Source of the DNA: Candidatus Abyssobacteria bacterium SURF_5
GTDB lineage: Bacteria; Abyssobacteria; SURF-5
DNA: 44,969 nt
Assembly (NCBI GenBank): GCA_003598085.1
Contig: QZKU01000122.1
Coordinates: forward strand, 1 to 44,969
Reading direction: 5' to 3'
Shown: one piece after another, positions 25,025-32,870 of the stretch
Layout of the letters: every line of letters begins with the position of its first letter
Numbering within the stretch: position 1 is the first letter of the stretch
Translations under genes and position numbers: made by a program
Notes under the pieces: model-generated
Told to the model about the DNA's origin: nothing
What the model saw: only the letters and a program-made list of their open reading frames with translations
The model's database searches: none

Positions 25025-26698
25025 TTACAGCGCCTGCCCGCCTGATTTGATTTCAGATACGATTCGGAGTTTGAGGTTTTCACTATTATACATGAGCCGG
25101 GCGATTTTATACTGGCCGTCCGGCGCCCCGCTTTCGACCCGCCGTTTTCGGCACTGCTCGAAGCAGCCGTTTTCAACGATGCATAGAGATGGATGACCCA
25201 GCCGCTGAGAATCACGCTTGCCGGCGTATTCGATATTCTGCAGCCGCAGCTCGCGCTCAAAACGATCAAGCAGATTCCGGAGCAGTCGCTCGTTTCGTTC
25301 CGGCGTCTCGACCAGCAGTACGTACGCCGGCGGCTCGCTGAGCCGGAGTGTCAACACGAAATCGTCTATTGGAACGGCAAGCGCCGCGGCGCCCCGGCCA
25401 ACCGCCTCCGTCACCTGGGTTTCCGTGAGCTTCTCCCCAGTTATCGATACCGTGTTCCCCCCCTTGCGTTGAAACACGATGACCGGGGTCCTGTTGAACC
25501 GGTCGACCACTTTGACGATATCCTGAATATCATATCGGTACAGCCCGCCCGACGTCGTGATCACCAGATAGTATTCTCGCCCGATCTCCACCTCTTCGGG
25601 CCCCAGCGGTTTCCCACGGCGGCCGCCGTCCTCTCCAACCTCGAAGAATTCGAAAAAATGACCCGTTATCGCAAGCAGCCCCCTCGGCGTGTTCGACCAC
25701 AGCGGAATCGAGCAGTATGCTTCCGTTGCTATCAATCCCATATCGCGAAGGGGAACCTCGGGGAAATATTCTGACAGCCGGCTGATGTAAAAACCGGCCG
25801 AGCCGCCCTGCCATGTCGTGATGACTTCAAGCTCTCCCCACAGATCGCTCCCCTTGAGCAGCGCATCCTTGCGCCTGAGCGCCTCGAGTTCGCGCGCTCG
25901 CCGCCTGTTGGGACGGAGCGCATACTCGATATGGCTCCGCAGCCGCCGCGGGATGTCGATATCCTGCCGGAGAGAACCATCGGCGATATCTCGAATGAGT
26001 TCGTCGGCGTGAAGATTGACCTTCTTCATCAGGAGCACAATGGTGCTCGGATTGAGCGCCGCGATAGCAGTCACGTTCCGCTCGAGCGCGAGCCGCAGGA
26101 CAAGATAATACTTTGCCTCGAAGTCCTTCAAGCACATCACTTCGTACGGCACCGCGTACATTTGCTGGGTCAGGGGATACTGCAACTGGTAGCTGTGGCC
26201 GCTCATCGCTCCGTACGGAATCCCGCACTCGGTGTACCCTTCGATTTCGGCGCTCATCACGGAGAGAATCTTGCCGCGCGCCATGCGGCGGTGGTCGGCC
26301 AGGAGTTTGCGTTGCCACATCTTTTGCGTCTTCGAGAATTCTTCGTAGAAGGAGGGGGTTATCGGGATGAATTTGGGATCGCTCGTCGTGCCGCTCGTAC
26401 GGCCGAACATTTCCGGTTCTTCCTTGGTGAGCACCTGCCGTTCGCCGCATTGAAGGCGCTCGATGTATGGCTCGAATTCCTCGTATGGCCGCACGGGCAC
26501 GAGCTCCCGAAAATCGGCGAGCGAGCGAATGATCGAGAAGGAATGTTCCCGTCCGAAGGCTGTATCCCGGTTTCGAGAGAGGATGTCCATCAGTCGGTTC
26601 GCCTGCATGCGGGCGGGCTGGTGCGTGGCGTCCATCAGCTCGTTCCACGAGCGGCTGAGAACGGTTCTGAGATAGAGGAAGAGCAGGTGGTCGATCAT
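25025..26698 (-). CDS. GH3-family acyl-amido synthetase-like enzyme
   Basis: A 557-residue protein of the GH3 auxin-responsive-promoter family, whose plant members adenylate a carboxylic acid and join it to an amino acid. The nucleotide-binding motif GRTSGTTSDPKFIPIT lies at 99-114. Family blocks follow: YGAMSGHSY, NPSTIVLLMKKVNLH, WQGGSAGFYIS, EAYCSIPLW, GREYYLVITTSGGLYRYDIQDIVKVV (split as GREYYLVITTSGG and LYRYDIQDIVKVV), and the C-terminal GAPDGQYKIARLM with the lysine needed for adenylation. Length is normal. It heads a run of six close genes, so an amide- or ester-forming ligation is probably the entry step of that pathway. The start lies only 18 bases beyond the terminator of the upstream radical SAM gene, and its ribosome site is weak. 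Confidence 0.85.
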   Translation of the reverse strand: MIDHLLFLYLRTVLSRSWNELMDATHQPARMQANRLMDILSRNRDTAFGREHSFSIIRSLADFRELVPVRPYEEFEPYIERLQCGERQVLTKEEPEMFGRTSGTTSDPKFIPITPSFYEEFSKTQKMWQRKLLADHRRMARGKILSVMSAEIEGYTECGIPYGAMSGHSYQLQYPLTQQMYAVPYEVMCLKDFEAKYYLVLRLALERNVTAIAALNPSTIVLLMKKVNLHADELIRDIADGSLRQDIDIPRRLRSHIEYALRPNRRRARELEALRRKDALLKGSDLWGELEVITTWQGGSAGFYISRLSEYFPEVPLRDMGLIATEAYCSIPLWSNTPRGLLAITGHFFEFFEVGEDGGRRGKPLGPEEVEIGREYYLVITTSGGLYRYDIQDIVKVVDRFNRTPVIVFQRKGGNTVSITGEKLTETQVTEAVGRGAAALAVPIDDFVLTLRLSEPPAYVLLVETPERNERLLRNLLDRFERELRLQNIEYAGKRDSQRLGHPSLCIVENGCFEQCRKRRVESGAPDGQYKIARLMYNSENLKLRIVSEIKSGGQAL

Positions 26699-26715
26699 CT
26701 TGCCGCGTCTTCGCG

Positions 26716-26747
26716 AAAAAGAGGCGGAGCGTCGAGCTCCGCCTCTT
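26716..26747 (-). terminator. Rho-independent terminator after the radical SAM gene
   Basis: On the - strand AAGAGGCGGAGC (26747-26736), loop of five, GCTCCGCCTCTT (26730-26719), continuing into five T residues: a 12-bp stem with U run. It separates the radical SAM gene from the six-gene GH3 operon. A second palindrome, GCACGAGGCCTCGTGC, lies at 26783-26798. Confidence 0.85.
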
Positions 26748-26825
26748 CAACATAAAACGCCGCCGGCTGCTGCATCGGCCCCTGCACGAGGCCTCGTGCC
26801 GCGCCGGCGCCGCGGGGACGACTGC

Positions 26826-28196
26826 TCAGGCCGAATGCACGACCTTCTGCCGGGCGGCATCAAGGCGTTCAAGCTCGTCCTGATACGCCCGGCAATTGCG
26901 CACCAATGTGTCGTGTAACTCCGTCACGATACGTTCGCCGCCTTCATGCGTCGGAGTCAGGTGATACTTCTCGTACAGAAGCTGCAGCTTCTCCGGATTG
27001 TCGATTATGCAGCACGGGCGGCGATGATCCTCGTTGAACGGCTGCATGGAGCGGGCTTCCTTGAAGCACGGCGAGTTCAGAATCTCCACGAGCGAATGAT
27101 CGCGGATGTTATGGGTAGCCATGTGAATGAAGACACACGGCTCGACCATCCCGCTCGGGGTGACATGCAGGTACTTTCGCCCCCACGCCAGGCATCCTTC
27201 GGTGGCCTCGCCGTCATTCCAGAAATCGTAGACCACAATGGGTCTGGTCCTGCGAAATTTTTCGACGGCCTCAAATCGCTCCAGCCGCTGCCGCGCCGTG
27301 GGAATCAGAGCGGGGTCGGGATTGCGGCCGGTCGGCAGGTATTGAAAATACCAGCCGAAGGCCGGACCGTGCCGGACCAGTTCGTCGATGAATTCTTCAT
27401 TTATGATGGCATGATGGTTCTTCGTGGTGTGCGTCACGGAGAACCCGAACAGTACGCCTTCCCGTTTCAGCCTGTCCATCGCCGCAAGAATACGGGCATA
27501 GGCGTTTTTGCCGCGCCGGTCGTCGGTCTCGCGAGGGCCGCCTTCAATGCTGATGGCGGGATGCACGTTTCCGAGCCGCGCCATTTTCTTTGCCATAGCG
27601 TCATCGATCATCATTCCATGCGTGTAGACCTGGAAGAAAACGTCGTTGTGTTCCTCGGCGATATCAAACAGGTGAGGCCAGATTGTCGGTTCGCCCCCGG
27701 ATATGGTGATGAAATAAACGCCCAGTTCCTCTTTCGCTTCCCTGATAATCCGGCTGACTTCTTCGCGGCTCAGCTCCTGTGTCTTATCATATTCGGCGGC
27801 GTAACAGCCGAAACATTTGAGGTTGCATTTCATGCTGGGGCTGATTACCAGGAGGAACGGCGGGGGCTCTCCGTAAGTAGCGGTATATTGATCGCGGACC
27901 TCCTGCCCCAAGGTGAGATGGTTGAAAAACATGTTAAAGGCCAGCCTGCGCTGCGTCTGCGACGAGAGCCTCGGCAAGTTCCGCTTGACCATCTCGAAGA
28001 ACATGTCCATGCTCTCGCCGGCGATCTGCTGCTTTTCCGGATCCTGATTTTTCCTGACCGCGAGCGCTTTCGCCTTTGCCCTGTTCCTCAGGGTATCGAT
28101 GAGGGTTTCCAAGACTTTCCCGTTTCCCGTGACTGCCGGAAGAAGATAGGAAAGGCCTTTCGCCTTCATGTAAGCCATGGTCCGGTCCACATTCAT
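26826..28196 (-). CDS. Radical SAM protein with SPASM-like C-terminus
   Basis: Radical SAM enzyme of 456 residues. ATG at 28196 is chosen because AGGAGGG lies nine bases upstream; the frame opens at 28220. A helical N-terminal region (1-110) is followed by the cluster motif CNLKCFGC (Cys124, Cys128, Cys131), then radical SAM strands such as VYFITISGGEPTIWP and HPAISIEGGPRETDDRRG. A Cys-rich C-terminus (EGCLAWGRKYLHVTPSG, PCVFIH, RPCCIID) looks like a SPASM-type auxiliary cluster region. The long N-terminal helical domain is shared with uncharacterised radical SAM proteins. Substrate unknown. A strong terminator follows, so it forms the end of the transcript that includes the two upstream - strand genes. 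Confidence 0.87.
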   Translation of the reverse strand: MNVDRTMAYMKAKGLSYLLPAVTGNGKVLETLIDTLRNRAKAKALAVRKNQDPEKQQIAGESMDMFFEMVKRNLPRLSSQTQRRLAFNMFFNHLTLGQEVRDQYTATYGEPPPFLLVISPSMKCNLKCFGCYAAEYDKTQELSREEVSRIIREAKEELGVYFITISGGEPTIWPHLFDIAEEHNDVFFQVYTHGMMIDDAMAKKMARLGNVHPAISIEGGPRETDDRRGKNAYARILAAMDRLKREGVLFGFSVTHTTKNHHAIINEEFIDELVRHGPAFGWYFQYLPTGRNPDPALIPTARQRLERFEAVEKFRRTRPIVVYDFWNDGEATEGCLAWGRKYLHVTPSGMVEPCVFIHMATHNIRDHSLVEILNSPCFKEARSMQPFNEDHRRPCCIIDNPEKLQLLYEKYHLTPTHEGGERIVTELHDTLVRNCRAYQDELERLDAARQKVVHSA

Positions 28197-28224
28197 TACG
28201 TTCGCCCTCCTGTTTCTCATGTAA

Positions 28225-28252
28225 CCTGCTCAGGCCTCAGAGCAGGATTTTT
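28225..28252 (+). repeat. Inverted repeat upstream of the radical SAM gene
   Basis: CCTGCTC (28225-28231) and GAGCAGG (28240-28246) form a 7-bp stem followed, on the + strand only, by ATTTTT. It looks like an intrinsic terminator for the + strand, yet no + strand gene lies nearby. On the - strand the same hairpin falls in the leader of the radical SAM gene, about 29 bases before its start. Confidence 0.45.
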
Positions 28253-28294
28253 AAATGGTCGCCCAGGCCTTCCAGCGCACGTCTCTGTCTTGGG

Positions 28295-29251
28295 TCAACT
28301 CCGGCCGCTCACAGCGCCGCGTGCCGGGGGGGTACGTAACTGCGCCGCCGCTCTTTGCTGCAGCGCGCGGCTTATCATCTGCACGTCCGACGGCTCACTC
28401 AAATCCGTGGCGAGATCGGCATCGTCCCACAGAATCGCCTTCGCGGTCACTTCATATTTTTCGAGGACGTGCCGCTCGAGGTCCTGAATCGAAAGTGAGC
28501 CAAAAACGTACTTCAACGTCAGCTTGACGCCGAGAAATCGCGCTGCGCCGAGCGTGCTCTTGCGCATGTAGTACAAATTGTACAGATTGTCTTTCTGTGC
28601 CCGCACCTCGTCGGGATTGTCCAGAAACAGGTCCGGTCGCAGGAACTCCACATGCGCGCCCGTAAACTGGCCCTCCCGAAAATGCCCATACGTGCGAGCC
28701 TCCTCCGGGTATTGCCGCTCGCATTGCTGTCGACTCACGAGAGGAAAGACGAGATCGACCGATCTTTCATCCAGGACGCGATCGATCAACTCGTCCAAAC
28801 CTTCCGACGTCACCAGGGCAAGGTCGGATGGAATGAACATCACCAGGTCGCCCTTTTCGACTTCACCTACGCCGAACTGAAGGTTCGCGGCCGCGTCTCC
28901 CCGATCCTCAATAAAGGACGTTCCCGGATCATCTGTCAGCTTCAAGCGTCTCTCAACCTCCGGAGCCGCAAAGACGACTATTTTGTCAACGTGCCTCGAA
29001 CTGCGAAGCGCGTCGTAGACGTGCTCGATCATCGGCTTGCCATTGACTTCCAGCAAGTCCAGGTTCGGGACGTCCCGGAAATGTTTTTTGGCATCCTCGG
29101 TTTGCCAGACCGAAAACAGTATGGCAACCACACGTCCATCAGGACGTCCTGTGTCTTCAGAAGCGGGAAGAGAAGCCATGCTGCTTATGCCTGCGGCAGA
29201 AAGCGAAAGAAAAATCAGGACGGCGACAACGCCTTTCATTTTCACGTTCAT
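28295..29251 (-). CDS. Exported nucleotidyltransferase-fold protein lacking the usual G-rich loop
   Basis: A 318-residue protein that reads as a MobA/NTP-transferase fold: LLEVNGKPMIEHVYDALRSS, IVVFAAPEV, ANLQFGVGEVEKGDLVMFIPSDLALVTSEGLDELI (split as ANLQFGVGEVEKG and MFIPSDLALVTSEGLD). Two things are odd. The N-terminus (KGVVAVLIFLSLSAAGISSM) is a convincing signal peptide, although such enzymes need cytoplasmic NTP. And where the family has the nucleotide-binding GGxGxRM loop, this protein has VVAILFSVWQTEDAKKHFRD. It may be a periplasmic pseudoenzyme or an anchored variant. It lies between a hydrolase and a radical SAM gene on the same strand. Confident as a gene, moderate as to fold, function unknown. 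Confidence 0.75.
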   Translation of the reverse strand: MNVKMKGVVAVLIFLSLSAAGISSMASLPASEDTGRPDGRVVAILFSVWQTEDAKKHFRDVPNLDLLEVNGKPMIEHVYDALRSSRHVDKIVVFAAPEVERRLKLTDDPGTSFIEDRGDAAANLQFGVGEVEKGDLVMFIPSDLALVTSEGLDELIDRVLDERSVDLVFPLVSRQQCERQYPEEARTYGHFREGQFTGAHVEFLRPDLFLDNPDEVRAQKDNLYNLYYMRKSTLGAARFLGVKLTLKYVFGSLSIQDLERHVLEKYEVTAKAILWDDADLATDLSEPSDVQMISRALQQRAAAQLRTPPARGAVSGRS

Positions 29252-29314
29252 TGCTTTTACTTCTTTACTTTGAATGCTCCATTCTTTTACTATGCGTCAT
29301 CACGCCGCCTTCCT

Positions 29315-30166
29315 CTAGAGGAGCTTTCCGGAGACATCGGCCCGGGGAACGCTCATAAATTTCCTGATCTCCTGAAACACCTGAGGCTGGTCGTCATCCA
29401 GGATGACGTTGTGTCCGCTCCTCTCGAGCATCACCAACCGTTTCTGATCCGAGCCGATCTGTCGGAACGCGAGCGGGCCGCTCTTTGCTCCGGATATTCT
29501 GTCGCACTTCGATTGGATCAGCAATGTGGGCGCGGTGACACGGTCGAGCCGATGCTTGACGATCCGTATTAATTCGGACATGGTATGCAGGATTGCCGTC
29601 GGAACACGCTCATAGACAAAATAGAATGGTTCGCCGTCTGCCCCTGTAATCGCCTCGGGATTCCCCTTGACCTGCTTGAAAAACGCCCAGTAAATCCGCA
29701 ACATCAGGTCCGTCGGAAACCTGTCGTTGAGCGGACAGAGCGGAAGGCTCAACAGGATCAGCCGATCCACTGGATTGTGCGCCGCATAATGTGCCGACAG
29801 CGCCGCCCCAATCGAGAATCCGGCAAGACTTACTTCCTGATGGCGTTTCCGCAACTCGCAAAACTCGTCATGAACGGCTTCGTACCAGTCCTGCCATACG
29901 ACCCCTTCGAGGTCATCCGGGTGGGTGCCATGCCCCGGCAACAACATCGCTCGTGCGGTAAAGCCTAATTGGTCAAGAAACTCGGCAAGTTTTCTCATCT
30001 GGGCGGGAGAGCCGGCGATTCCATGCACGAGCAGGAACGCCCGTTCGCCTTTCCCAAGCGTATAGGGAGAATGTCCTCTGGCTACAGTTCGCGATCTCTG
30101 CCAGAAGGTTGAAATCTTTTTATTGAAGGGGACGTCATTTGTAAATTCGGACGCCGACAAGACCAT
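29315..30166 (-). CDS. Alpha/beta hydrolase, Est30-like carboxylesterase family
   Basis: A 283-residue cytoplasmic serine hydrolase. Motifs: AFLLVHGIAGSPAQMRKLAE, LLPGHGTHPDDLEGV, nucleophile elbow GFSIGA, the acid in LIQSKCDRISG and the catalytic His in LERSGHNVILDDD, as in thermostable carboxylesterase Est30 and monoglyceride lipases. A paralogue with the same motif order lies at 33478-34266. It begins the - strand block of genes. A perfect -10 TATAAT lies at 30278-30273 on this strand, about 107 bases upstream, without a good -35. Likely substrates are short-chain or monoacyl esters. Confidence 0.85.
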   Translation of the reverse strand: MVLSASEFTNDVPFNKKISTFWQRSRTVARGHSPYTLGKGERAFLLVHGIAGSPAQMRKLAEFLDQLGFTARAMLLPGHGTHPDDLEGVVWQDWYEAVHDEFCELRKRHQEVSLAGFSIGAALSAHYAAHNPVDRLILLSLPLCPLNDRFPTDLMLRIYWAFFKQVKGNPEAITGADGEPFYFVYERVPTAILHTMSELIRIVKHRLDRVTAPTLLIQSKCDRISGAKSGPLAFRQIGSDQKRLVMLERSGHNVILDDDQPQVFQEIRKFMSVPRADVSGKLL

Positions 30167-30272
30167 CTTTCTCTGTCGGCGGCAACGCCGCCTTGGCAGC
30201 TCTCATTCTCGGAATTTGATCAGCTTCAATCGGCCAAGCTTACCACATTTTACCAGAAAAAGCAAATGAAAC

Positions 30273-30278
30273 ATTATA
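30273..30278 (-). promoter_or_regulatory. Perfect -10 hexamer, tentative promoter for the esterase gene
   Basis: TATAAT on the - strand between the divergent esterase and DUF166 genes. No convincing -35 lies 16-18 bases upstream; a G/C homopolymer occupies the spacer. Listed as tentative. Confidence 0.35.
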
Positions 30279-30425
30279 CGAAAACGGGGGGGAATCGGTG
30301 ACAGCACAACAGATGGGGGACTGTTTGCTCCGTCCGGCTTTTGCCCGCTCGCCTTGCCAATTGGGGCCGATTCTGGCAGTATAGAAATGGGTGAATATCT
30401 TCTGAGGGCATGAACGGGAGGAACA

Positions 30426-31289
30426 GTGAGGGTATTTATTATCTGTCCTGACAAGATGAGGCCGAAGAAAGCAGAGCCCTTCTGCAAACTCTTCGATGAC
30501 GGCTATCCTTCCCGCTTCGTAAAACATCTCGTTGACGATCCGAGTTTGTGCATTGGCTGCGGGGAAGACTGCGACCACTGCCGCTACAGCGCACGCATCG
30601 ATTTTTCCAGAAACGTGGTCGGTGTGCTGAAACTGCCGATTGAGCTGCCGATGTTTGCCGATGATTCGGACCAGTATTTGCCGCCCGAGCTGCCGGAGCA
30701 CGATGTTACCATCGCGCTGAATGTCCATGAGGATCTTCTCACCGATATCCCGGCTCTTGCAAAAAAAGCTGGGGCAAAAGCGCTCATCGTGCCGGCGGAG
30801 GCGCCCGATTGGCTCGGCCGCGGTTGCCGACGGCGCGTAACCGAATTGTGTAAAGACCTCGGGCTCGAAACGGCCTTCCCGAAGCCGTTCTGCGCGCTGG
30901 AAGAAGCGGCGGAGCACCCTTTTATCAATGAGTTCATCCACAGGTTCAAAATCGGAAAACCGAAGATCCAGATTTTTGTCCACGACGGCAAGATCGTCAA
31001 CACACAGGTTGACTGCTGCGCGCCATGCGGCTGTACGTATTTCGTTGCAAAGAACCTCATCGGCAAACCCGTAACGCAAAGCATTAATGAGGACTTCACC
31101 GCGAAATACTGGCACAGCTACCCGTGCGTCGCGAGCATGCAGATGGACCCCGAAATCGGAGACACCATCCTCCATCGCGGTGGTTATATCCATTACAACG
31201 CCGTCAGCGATGCCGTCGAGGAAGCCAAAAAGCGCGAGCGAGAAGCAGAGGTGCCGGAGAAATCCGCAGAAGAAAAGAAGGCTTCGTAA
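30426..31289 (+). CDS. DUF166 family protein
   Basis: A 287-residue protein with a GTG start supported by GGGAGG. It matches the pattern I associate with DUF166, a family best known from methanogenic archaea and some uncultured bacteria: an opening VFIICPDKMRP, a Cys cluster LCIGCGEDCDHC (Cys42, Cys45, Cys49, Cys52), the block AKALIVPAEAPDWLGRG and a second Cys block VDCCAPCGCTYF followed by VAKNLIG. The Cys motifs suggest metal or Fe-S binding. The family has sometimes been annotated as thymidylate-synthase-like, which I do not consider evidence of function. It stands alone, divergent from the esterase gene, with a long gap before the response regulator. Confidence 0.8.
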   Translation: MRVFIICPDKMRPKKAEPFCKLFDDGYPSRFVKHLVDDPSLCIGCGEDCDHCRYSARIDFSRNVVGVLKLPIELPMFADDSDQYLPPELPEHDVTIALNVHEDLLTDIPALAKKAGAKALIVPAEAPDWLGRGCRRRVTELCKDLGLETAFPKPFCALEEAAEHPFINEFIHRFKIGKPKIQIFVHDGKIVNTQVDCCAPCGCTYFVAKNLIGKPVTQSINEDFTAKYWHSYPCVASMQMDPEIGDTILHRGGYIHYNAVSDAVEEAKKREREAEVPEKSAEEKKAS

Positions 31290-31705
31290 ACCACCGAAAG
31301 CCCGCTGGCGCATCCACTTTTTCGCACCCTCGATTGTTCCCGGAAATAACCGTCCGGCCCGTCGAATTCAAGCGCGCGACACCAGCATACAGCTATCGAT
31401 TCCTCTTGCCGCGGATTCCTTTTTTGCTTGAAAATTCATTCCGTTATGTGGTTTAATAAAGGTGGGAAGAAGTGCCGATCTGAATAGGAAGGCCTGAAAG
31501 CTCCCTGTCTCATTTCCATTTTCATCTTTCCCCCCTTCATTAAACTCTTTTGAAATGTCTCCGCCAGTCGTGCAGCAGTGTCGGTTCAGGACGCGATGGC
31601 GCGGCTGAATCATTTTCGATCCCGTATCGTTCGGAGTGAAGGCGGGAAAGCTTCCCGCGTTGGAAAATCTCCGGACAAGGATTCGGAAAAGAAAGGAGGC
31701 CGAAG
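31290..31705. other. Intergenic region between DUF166 and the response regulator
   Basis: About 415 bases with no supported gene. It contains a candidate promoter at 31428-31457 and pyrimidine-rich tracts. The last bases before 31706 hold an AAAGGAGG ribosome site. The long interval leaves room for a leader RNA of about 240 bases, but no known riboswitch fold was recognised. Confidence 0.45.
31428..31457 (+). promoter_or_regulatory. Candidate promoter for the response regulator gene
   Basis: -35 TTGAAA (31428-31433), 18-base spacer, -10 TTTAAT (31452-31457). Each hexamer has one mismatch. It would give a leader of about 240 bases. Confidence 0.45.
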
Positions 31706-32155
31706 ATGCGCGAGGAAAGACGGATAAAGGTTCTGGTTGTCGATGATGACCAGCATTTCCGGAATCTGGCGACCGGCCTGCTGGAAAAGTGCGGGTTTGA
31801 AGTCTCCAGTGTCGGAACGGGAGAGGAGGCCTTATACTGGATTCGGAACAATGACATCGATGTCGCGGTGCTTGATCTGCGGTTGCCCGATTTTGACGGC
31901 AATGAGCTGCTTCGCAGCTTCAAAATTATCCGGCCCGACCTCGAGGTGATCATCCTGACCGGCTATGGCACGATGCGATCGGCCCTGCTTGCGATGCGGG
32001 AGGACGTATTCGAGTATCTGACCAAGCCTTGCAGCACTGAGCTCCTGGCAGAGGTCATCTGCAAGGCAGCCGCAAAAAAGGCAAGTCCAATGTGTGCGCG
32101 CTGGTACAATATTTGGGCCGGCAGCGAATTAAAAGAGGGATATTCTGAAAAGTGA
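31706..32155 (+). CDS. Single-domain response regulator (receiver)
   Basis: A 149-residue protein made of one CheY-like receiver: acidic pair Asp13-Asp14 (VVDDDQ), phospho-acceptor Asp57 in VAVLDLRLPDFDG, Thr85 in ILTGYGT and Lys107 in YLTKPC. The sequence is closest to NtrC-type receivers, but no AAA+ or DNA-binding domain follows. The last 30 residues (AKKASPMCARWYNIW...) are unlike a usual output domain. A very strong AAAGGAGG site suggests high expression. It may pass phosphate to or from the hybrid kinase at 34411-36912, or influence the diadenylate cyclase encoded 100 bases downstream. Both are context inferences. Confidence 0.9.
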   Translation: MREERRIKVLVVDDDQHFRNLATGLLEKCGFEVSSVGTGEEALYWIRNNDIDVAVLDLRLPDFDGNELLRSFKIIRPDLEVIILTGYGTMRSALLAMREDVFEYLTKPCSTELLAEVICKAAAKKASPMCARWYNIWAGSELKEGYSEK

Positions 32156-32255
32156 TCCGTACCCGCGGCGCCTCAAGAAGGCGCACTTGCTTTTTGCCAA
32201 TTTCATGAGAGACTGAAAGAAAAAAACAGATCGGGATTTCGCCGAAGGAAGTTAT

Positions 32256-32870
32256 ATGGCTGCGGAACAACAAGAATCCATTCTGCTGAAGGATATTTGT
32301 AATATCAGACGAGAAGTCAACCTGCGAACTCTTGAGGAAGTTATCCTGCTCGCAATCGAGTTGGCAAGAGAAGGACGGGAAGGCAGGAAAATCGGCACCA
32401 TGTTTATCATCGGCGATTCGGGCCAGGTGCTAAAACGTTCCAGGGCTCTCATCCTGGATCCCCTCGCCCTTCATCCGAATGAAAAAAAGCATGTTACTGA
32501 TCCGGACGTGCGCGAGACCTTGAAAGAACTGGCCCAGCTCGACGGCGCGTTCATCATCTCTGATGATGGGATCGCCCTCTCCGCCTGCAGATACGTCAGC
32601 GCCACCGCCGAAGGCGTCGAGCTTCCCATGGGGTTGGGGAGCCGCCATGTGGCGGCTGCGTCCATAACAAAAGAAACGCACGCCGTCGCTGTTGTTGTCT
32701 CCGAAACTTCTATCGTCCGTGTCTTTGACAATGGCGAGATAATCTCAGAGATAATTCCGGAGTTATGGCTGCTCCGCCGCCATAGCCTGCACCTGAGCGG
32801 GCCGTATTCGACGCGCAGCAGCGAGGAGATGACGGTGGTAAGTAAGAAAGAGGATGAATCTAAAGGTTGA
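32256..32870 (+). CDS. Soluble diadenylate cyclase (DisA_N/DAC domain)
   Basis: Makes cyclic di-AMP from two ATP. The 204-residue protein has both DAC signatures: Asp96-Gly-Ala98 in AQLDGAFIISDDGIALSA and Arg130-His131 in LGSRHVAAASITKET, followed by the typical AVAVVVSETSIVRVFDNGEI. Unlike CdaA it has no membrane segments, and unlike DisA it has no DNA-binding helix-hairpin-helix tail. A short helical N-terminus (1-45) precedes the domain, so it is nearest in layout to small soluble cyclases. A GAAGGAAG site precedes the ATG. It follows a receiver gene by 100 bases. Nucleotide choice by motif is secure; regulation is unknown. Confidence 0.88.
   Translation: MAAEQQESILLKDICNIRREVNLRTLEEVILLAIELAREGREGRKIGTMFIIGDSGQVLKRSRALILDPLALHPNEKKHVTDPDVRETLKELAQLDGAFIISDDGIALSACRYVSATAEGVELPMGLGSRHVAAASITKETHAVAVVVSETSIVRVFDNGEIISEIIPELWLLRRHSLHLSGPYSTRSSEEMTVVSKKEDESKG

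Noticed and set aside
26946-28487. A 513-codon + strand frame
   Set aside because: Antisense shadow of the radical SAM gene and of the 3' end of the nucleotidyltransferase-like gene.
30240-31313. A 357-codon - strand frame over DUF166
   Set aside because: The + strand has the Cys-cluster family pattern and a good ribosome site; the - strand has neither.
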